NCBI GenBank assembly: GCA_001972305.1
Contig: BDDD01003334.1
Span: 62,001 to 126,000, forward strand
DNA: 64,000 bases
Source of the DNA: Cephalotus follicularis
Taxonomy: Eukaryota; Streptophyta; Magnoliopsida; Oxalidales; Cephalotaceae
Reading direction: 5' to 3'
Part shown: positions 58,480-64,000 of the stretch, in pieces
Position numbering within the stretch: position 1 is the first letter of the stretch
How the letters are laid out: every line of letters starts with the position of its first letter
Program-made: the position numbers and the translations under genes
The notes under the pieces: model-generated
Database searches by the model: none
What the model saw: the letters and a program-made list of their open reading frames with translations, nothing else
Told to the model about the DNA's origin: nothing

Positions 58480-59201
58480 ACTAAGCGTCGCGAATTAAAT
58501 GTGATGTGTGGATTGGGGACTCAAAGCTATCATAGTAATCATGAGCTGTAAAAACTCTGGAATATGTGGCACACCTATCACCTCCAAAAACGTTTCGCAT
58601 TCTGGTAAAAGTTGACCAATTGGGACTCTCGAGGAGACTTTTGACAAATCCTTGATATCCCAAATGGAGGCGCTTCTTTGTGAAATTAAAAATACATATA
58701 TATGCATTAGGGGAATCAAAATTAAGACAAGTTTTATTGACAAAGATCATTGCAGAAGTAGAAGACACATCAGCCATCACCAAAAAAAACTGGTTCTATC
58801 ATAAGCTACTGAAAGTCACATGACATTGTTGCATCACTAAGATTTCTCTGTATGTTCACTAAATGCTGCTTCAAATAACCAAAGATCCCATTTATGTCAA
58901 CACCAGGGCAAGCATCTTCAAGTCTCTTCTTCAACCTTGCTACATCAAGGGGGCGTAACAAATAATCAGCGGCATGAAAAGCTTGTTTACTATCCTCCAC
59001 TTTCTTTCAATAAATCTTGAGGAGCAAGATCGAAAGATTGAACATATTTTTTGTTGAAGACAACTTCTCCTCCTTATATTCCAGTTCCCGGAAGGTCAAC
59101 AACAGCATTTCACGAATTACATTGGCATCTGTAATAGGGTTACTGCTCTTATTGGCCATCTTCCATAAAAGAAATGATCCATAGACGGAAGCACTATACA
59201 A
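58480..59201 (-). pseudogene. Unidentified minus-strand gene remnant
   Basis: I do not recognise this gene. Three open stretches follow one another on the minus strand: 59201-59007 (YGSFLLWKMANKSSNP, then IREMLLLTFRELEY), 59000-58806 (QAFHAADYLLRPLDVARLKK, then DACPGVDINGIFGYL) and 58743-58495 (VPIGQLLPECETFLEVIGVP). Amino-acid composition looks protein-like rather than random, and the pieces change frame between each other, consistent with frameshifts or introns. No retroelement motif is visible. It could be a host gene fragment or a captured piece in a DNA transposon. Confidence 0.4.
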
Positions 59202-60360
59202 TCAACACTCCATGAAAAAGAAGTCACAGAGTCCTCCTTCATTTATACTAGAAGAAGTGACAATACAACTTTAAAAGGAGGAGGTAGATACAAATGACGA
59301 TTGTGTTTATCCAATATGGCATAAATTCAAGATAGTTGGATGGATTAATTAAGTCAAGGCATCTGACCTTCGATAATAAAAAAAACTTCAAATTCTGAGA
59401 CGAGGAAAGAGCATTGAATTCGGCCCACTATAATGATGCGAGTGTTGATATATATATATATATTTTGTTCATATTTATTTTTGCATTATATTTATTTTCT
59501 GTTTGGATATATTTATGTACAAATTTGTCGATATTGTGATAAACGTGATATTGTGATAAACGCGATATTGTAATTGCATTTGATTGAAGGTGTAAAAGGG
59601 GTCTAGTGATAGGAGTGTTGACCTGGTTACCCCTATACTACCTAATGATGTTATTATACTTGAAATTAATGAAGCTTATGTAAAATCTATGGTTTAATTA
59701 GTTCAACTTAAGTATATAATTATATTAAGTAAACGGTACTTTACTATAGTTGGAGAATACATGAGCATGTAAACAAATAAAAATCCTTATATGCCATCTT
59801 ATATACTGTTTGAATGTGCTTGATCCTCTTGGCACAGAGCCAAGAGTGTGTTGTTGAAAGTATATATTTTGTTTTGTTGTACTACAGGCTTTTGTGTAAT
59901 GGCATAAGTTCAGTTTATAAGGGGACTCTGTCCGAGTCTCGAGTTAAAATTAAATCATAGATTCCTGTTCATATGTTAGGGTTGAATCATGAATTGTCCA
60001 AGTTGGATAGTTCTTGAATACGTATTTTCACTATAGGCTATGTTGATGTTTCAAAAACACCTTTGTTCTTAAGAAATTTTGGTTGCTCTCCTATGACGCT
60101 CTGTGGGTACATAATTAAACCTATTCGGTTTGATTCGTGTGCTTGGGAGCACATGGGTAAATGCTTCTGAAATTTCAAGCGAACGAAAGGTTTTTTTTGA
60201 CATTTCAACATGGGCAAAAATGTGTATTTAAGAATGGGATAGGGGCATACCTTTTAGATGATTGTTTCACAATGAGAATAATATTGAACAATTTTATAAG
60301 GATTCTTATAAAGTCACTTCGTTTGACGTATGTAGATAACATGTAGTTGGCATAGATGGT
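59202..60360. other. AT-rich spacer without recognisable gene
   Basis: No convincing frame on either strand. Contains a short AT run at 59449-59463 and a 17-bp tandem repeat at 59530-59572. Confidence 0.6.
59530..59572. repeat. 17-bp tandem repeat, 2.5 copies
   Basis: GATATTGTGATAAACGT, then the same with a final C, then GATATTGTA. Confidence 0.85.
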
Positions 60361-61032
60361 GATTGCCTAATATTTTTCTAACAGAGGAATATTTCGATGG
60401 GGTTGACGATTTTTTGAGATTTGCATACGACCGCTCGGAGTGTGTCTTAATAGGAATGATTAGGTGTCCATGTGAACTCTGTAAGTTGAAATTTTTCTTG
60501 GATAAGGATATTTTTTCAATACCATCTTTTCAAGAATGGGTTTTTTATGGGCTGCTGTGCATGGATGAAATACGGTGAGACAGTAAATATGACACAACTC
60601 ACTCCTATGCACCTCGTTCCTCCAACGGGTAATCCGTACAGGGATATGGTTGTGGATGCATGGGGTTTCAAGTATGATTTGGATGCTAACTGGACAGATG
60701 AGGGGTTCGAGATGTCCAATGCGAATGCCAAAAACTTTTATGATTTGTTGAATGATGCGGATGAACCACTGTGGCACGGTTGCAAGAAGGGGACTAAGTT
60801 GTGCATGATGACTTGACATATGCATATTAAGTCGAGTAACAATATCTCTAACGACGGTGCCGACAACATATTGTTGTTCATCATCGACATACTACCGAAA
60901 GATGTCGATATACCCGACTCTCACTACAAGGTGAAACAACGCGTGAAGAATGTGGGTATCGGTTATGACGAGATAGATACATGTGTGAAAGATTCTATGT
61001 TGTACTATAGGGAGAATGGCGGTAGGACGTAA
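60361..61032 (+). pseudogene. CACTA (En/Spm) TNP2-like transposase fragment
   Basis: Three frames in succession. 60363-60578: LPNIFLTEEYFDGVDDFLRF followed by IRCPCELCKLKFFLDKD, matching the N-terminal transposase-associated domain with its Cys pair. 60547-60816: TGNPYRDMVVDAWG, then NANAKNFYDLLNDADEPLWH, the conserved start of TNP2. 60820-61032: ISNDGADNILLFIIDILPKD, VKQRVKNVGIGYDEIDTC, SMLYYRENGG, matching TNP2 words around LGLGYEKIDAC. The catalytic part downstream is absent, and stops and shifts separate the pieces. No CACTA termini were found. Confidence 0.8.
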
Positions 61033-61976
61033 TGTGCGATCTACCTATTGGGAACCGATCAGAGGCTCAAAACATAGCAGAAGGAAAAACATCTCAAGTA
61101 TGGGCATTAGGTGTATAGGGTGATCAATTTTAATTTTCAATCAAATGATTGATCCCCAAGCAATGGGTTACCCTAAGCAATGTCCACAATCGTCCCAATA
61201 AGTCCAAGGAACACTAATGAAGCATATAGACAAATCAACACCACAACCCAAGCATAAGGGAGAAACGGGTTTGGAGTGAGGGTTACCATAAACCCTTACT
61301 TTGGTCCCAAACAATTGCGTTAAGGGCTCACACACAAACCCTCGGTAATTGACCCACAAACCCGAACCAAGAGCAATCCCTAACCCTAAGGGATTACAAC
61401 GGTTTCCACCAAACAATAGGGGGTTTGGCCAAGGTAGGCATACCTTAGCCATGACCCAAAATTGCAAGCTATTCCCCATAACAAGCGATTACAACACAAG
61501 ACAAACATAAACCACATTCATCTTGGGTTTGGCTAGGGTTGGCAAACCCTAGCCCCAATCTGAATCCACAAGGACGGAAACAACAAATCGTTACCTCAAA
61601 GTGTTGTCTTGTTCACGTATTTAGAATGTTTTAAAATTTATAGCCGCAAGTGCACGGATCATGCAGTAACGGGTCGAACGCAGGGAAATGTAAACTAGCT
61701 ATAATCTATCCAACCTAGGCGAAGTATACGAAATTTTGAAATAAACTATCAAAAACTACTCCTAATTATGCAAAGTAAAATAAATAAACAAAACAAGAAA
61801 TTAAAACTCCGATAATTAAAAGCGTTGAATTCAAAATACTAAGAAATAAAGCATGCAATGAATAAAAGTGAAGAGAATATATAATAAAGAAACGGTTTTA
61901 GGGTATAGAAACTCACCGTAGATTGTATTGAACAATTCCATGAAGTTGAACGATCATACCTTGATAAACAACGAGA
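61033..61976. other. Low-information region, LTR-like start near 61630
   Basis: 61033-61620 has no recognised gene. The minus-strand frame 61479-61168 lies over CCCTAA-type repeats (AACCCTTAC, AACCCTAAG) and is not convincing. From about 61630 the words TAGCCGCAAGTGCACGGATC and GGGTCGAACGCAGGGA resemble a sequence I know from plant LTR retrotransposon ends, followed by an A-rich stretch. The identity is uncertain. Confidence 0.45.
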
Positions 61977-62279
61977 GCTAGGTCTATACGGAGTGCGGCG
62001 GTGATGACAAGATGTATGAGTAGACATGCTAGGTCTATACGAAGTACGGCAACGACGGCGGTAAAACGTATGAGTAGACATGCTAGGTCTATAGGAAGTG
62101 TGTTCGTTGCGACAAATCGTATGAGTAGACTCCGTTGAATTAAGCACCATTTATTCGCCAACTTTCAGCTTCACCGACAAGATGTTTGTGGATTTTAATC
62201 AGACAGACAAAGTGTGTGCGAAGGCAGAAATATTGTAGAACAAATCAAATATTCAAGGAGTTTTATTGATGGAATTGGA
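61977..62279. repeat. Direct repeat copy 1 with three tandem units
   Basis: Three tandem units starting GCTAGGTCTATACG at 61977, 62028 and 62082 (51 and 54 bp apart), then a unique part 62131-62279 starting TCCGTTGAATTAAGC. Nearly identical to 63548-63850, on the other side of the Athila/Tat fragment. Confidence 0.9.
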
Positions 62280-63540
62280 AACGGACCCATAAAATCAATA
62301 CCCCATACATCAAAGATCTCGACCGTCAAAATCAGTGTCAAAGGCATCATATTTCGTTTCGTCACACGGCCTAAAGCTTGACATGAAGCACAAGCCTTAC
62401 AGTACTGAAATGCGTCTTTAAAAATCGTCGGCTAATAAAAACGACATTGTAAAACCTTAGCCGCTATCTTGGTCGGGCTGAAATGTCCACACATGCTTGA
62501 TCATGACAAAAAGATAAAACCGAGCGATGCTCATGATCAGGAACACATCGTCGCAAAATTAAATCCGGACATGCTTTAAAAAGATAAGGATCATCCCAAT
62601 AATAATGTTTTGCTTGCGACAGGAACCTATGCCTAACTTGAGCGGACCAATCCGAGGGTACACTTCCCGTAACAAGATAATTCACTATGTCCGCATACCA
62701 TGGTTCGCTCTCAACGCTCATAATCTGCTCATCAGGAAAACTCTCATTAATCAGACCATGGACTTCGGGTGGATTGGGAAGTCGGGAGAGATGGTCGACT
62801 ACCAAATTCTCAGTTCCTTTTTTGTCTCGAATTTCAACGTCAAACTCTTGAAGGAGTAGAACCCACCGAATAAGACGTGCTTTTGCATCCTTTTTACTCA
62901 TGAGATGCCGAATCGCAGCATGATTAGTATACACGATGACATGTGATCCTAAAAGATATGAACAAAATTTCTCAAGAGCAGAGACCACAGCTAAGAATTC
63001 CTTCTCAGTAGTCGTGTAATTCAATTGCGCATCGGAAAGGGTCCTACTAGCATAATATATGACGTGAGGTAATTTATTCATTCTTTGTTCGAGAACAGCT
63101 CCAATGGCACTATCGGAAGCGTCGCACATAATCTGAAAAGGCTCAGTCCAAATGGGTGCCTGAATGATAGGAGCGGAAGTGAGCTCCTTCTTTAAGCGGT
63201 CAAATGCTACAAGGCACTCATCAGAGAAAACAAAATCTTGATCCTTCTCAAGGAGCGAAGTCAAGGGGCGTGCGACCTTGCTAAAATCCTTGATGAACCT
63301 TCGATAAAAACCAGCATGTCCGAGGAACGCTCGGATATCTTTCACATTGCGAGGTGGAGGAAAATGCTTGATGACTTCAAGTTTCACTTTATCTACTTGA
63401 ATTCCTTCTTTTGACACTACATGTCCAAGAACGATCCCCTTCTTCACCATGAAGTTGCACTTTTCCCAATTAAGCACTAAATTCTTCTCTCGACTTCTTT
63501 CGAGTACTAACTTTAGGAGATGAAGGCATTGAGAAAACGA
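62280..63540 (-). pseudogene. Athila/Tat-type Ty3/gypsy pol fragment
   Basis: RT thumb to integrase start. The main frame (about 63540-62464) has [40 protein letters not shown], then RNase H with [32 protein letters not shown] and [11 protein letters not shown]. The third acidic RNase H residue is Asn (YTNH for the usual YTDH). A shift near 62490 moves the zinc region (CKACASCQ) and the core start WGIDFMGPFP to another frame, with one stop. The fragment ends abruptly at 62280. The rest of RT, gag and LTRs is absent. The words are distinct from all Tekay elements here. Confidence 0.88.
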
Positions 63541-63547
63541 GGAACAT

Positions 63548-63850
63548 GCTAGGTCTATACGAAGTACGGTGGTGATGACAAGACGTATGAGTAGACATGC
63601 TAGGTCTATACAAGTACGGCAACGACGGCGGCAAGACGTATGAGTAGACATGCTAGGTCTATACGAAGTGTGTTCGTTGCGACAATTCGTATGAGTAGAC
63701 TCCGTTGAATTAAGCACCATTTATTCGCCAACTTTTAGCTTCACCGACAAGATGTTTGTGGATTTTAATCAGACAGACAAAGTGTGTGCGAAGGCAGAAA
63801 TATTGCTGAACAAATCAAATATTCAATGAGTTTTATTGATGGAATTGAAA
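63548..63850. repeat. Direct repeat copy 2 with three tandem units
   Basis: Units at 63548, 63599 and 63652, then 63701-63850 matching 62131-62279 with only a few differences. After this copy the sequence differs from that after copy 1. Confidence 0.9.
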
Positions 63851-64000
63851 CAATAACAATCTAGGCTTGTTCTTCCCTAAAACCTTGAAAAGTTTAGCTC
63901 CTAAACATTGTAAAACAAAACTAAATTGATAAAGAGAAATTAAGGTTCTACAGCCTCTTCACTACTCTACACACTTGTTTTGGCCAGATATAAGTTGCTT
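63851..64000. other. Window end, nothing recognised
   Basis: 150 bp of AT-rich sequence without a frame or repeat I can name. Confidence 0.6.

Noticed and set aside
61168..61479. 103-codon minus-strand frame
   Set aside because: Over CCCTAA-like repeats, no homology I can name, poor start context. Not enough to call a telomere-repeat tract either, since the units are degenerate and scattered.
61839..62150. Repeated Ser/Thr/His/Arg-rich frame (also at the start of the 63720-62464 frame)
   Set aside because: Direct translation of the GCTAGGTCTATACG tandem units; the true pol residues begin only after it.

Overview
This is plant nuclear DNA made almost entirely of nested LTR retrotransposons. 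I see no intact host gene, no rRNA or tRNA gene and no CRISPR array. The evidence for a flowering plant is: chromovirus-type Ty3/gypsy pol genes of the Del/Tekay kind with a chromodomain-like C-terminus, a Ty1/copia element, an Athila/Tat-type pol fragment, a CACTA (En/Spm) TNP2-like fragment, a hAT-type MITE, and primer-binding sites matching plant initiator tRNA-Met (TGGTATCAGAG). The species cannot be named from this.

Layout. The backbone is one old Ty1/copia element on the + strand, from 11568 (the start of its 5' LTR lies left of the window) to 58207. Three insertions cut it. First, its 5' LTR is interrupted at 11567 by a minus-strand gypsy LTR fragment (A2, 10825-11567). A2 holds minus-strand Tekay element A (1-10824). 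A holds a solo LTR (S, 3076-6108) in its reverse transcriptase. S holds a 346-bp hAT-like MITE (4906-5251). Second, minus-strand Tekay element C (12121-21954) sits in the same copia 5' LTR. Third, + strand Tekay element B (27518-55715) sits in the copia pol gene. B's integrase is cut by minus-strand Tekay element D (34089-52101), and D's 5' LTR is cut by minus-strand Tekay element E (42307-51780). Target-site duplications support six junction pairs: GAACC (C), TTACC (B), ACTTC (D), GAAAG/GAAGG (E), CACGG/CACTG (S) and the 8-bp GTTGACAG (MITE). LTR divergence counted by eye follows the nesting order, with copia and B oldest, D next, C and E youngest.

Right of the copia element (58208-64000) are an unidentified decayed minus-strand gene remnant (about 58480-59201), an AT-rich spacer, a decayed CACTA transposase piece (60361-61032), and a minus-strand Athila/Tat pol fragment (62280-63540) flanked by two about 300-bp direct repeats that each carry a short tandem array.

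Coding state. Most gag and pol genes are broken by stops and frameshifts. The best preserved are the protease-RT-RNase H ORF of C and the integrase of E. A and B have altered RT catalytic motifs. E lacks most of its RNase H domain exactly at the single N of the window (46361).

The most interesting unexplained structure is a pair of arrays of short GTCGAC-centred palindromes in the Tekay LTRs. One array lies about 125-350 bp from the LTR start and the other about 985-1435 bp from it. Each LTR uses one motif word (GCGTCGACGC-like or CAGTCGACTG-like) in both arrays. The unrelated copia element has a similar array in its leader. The copia leader also looks like an intron that would remove the primer-binding site.
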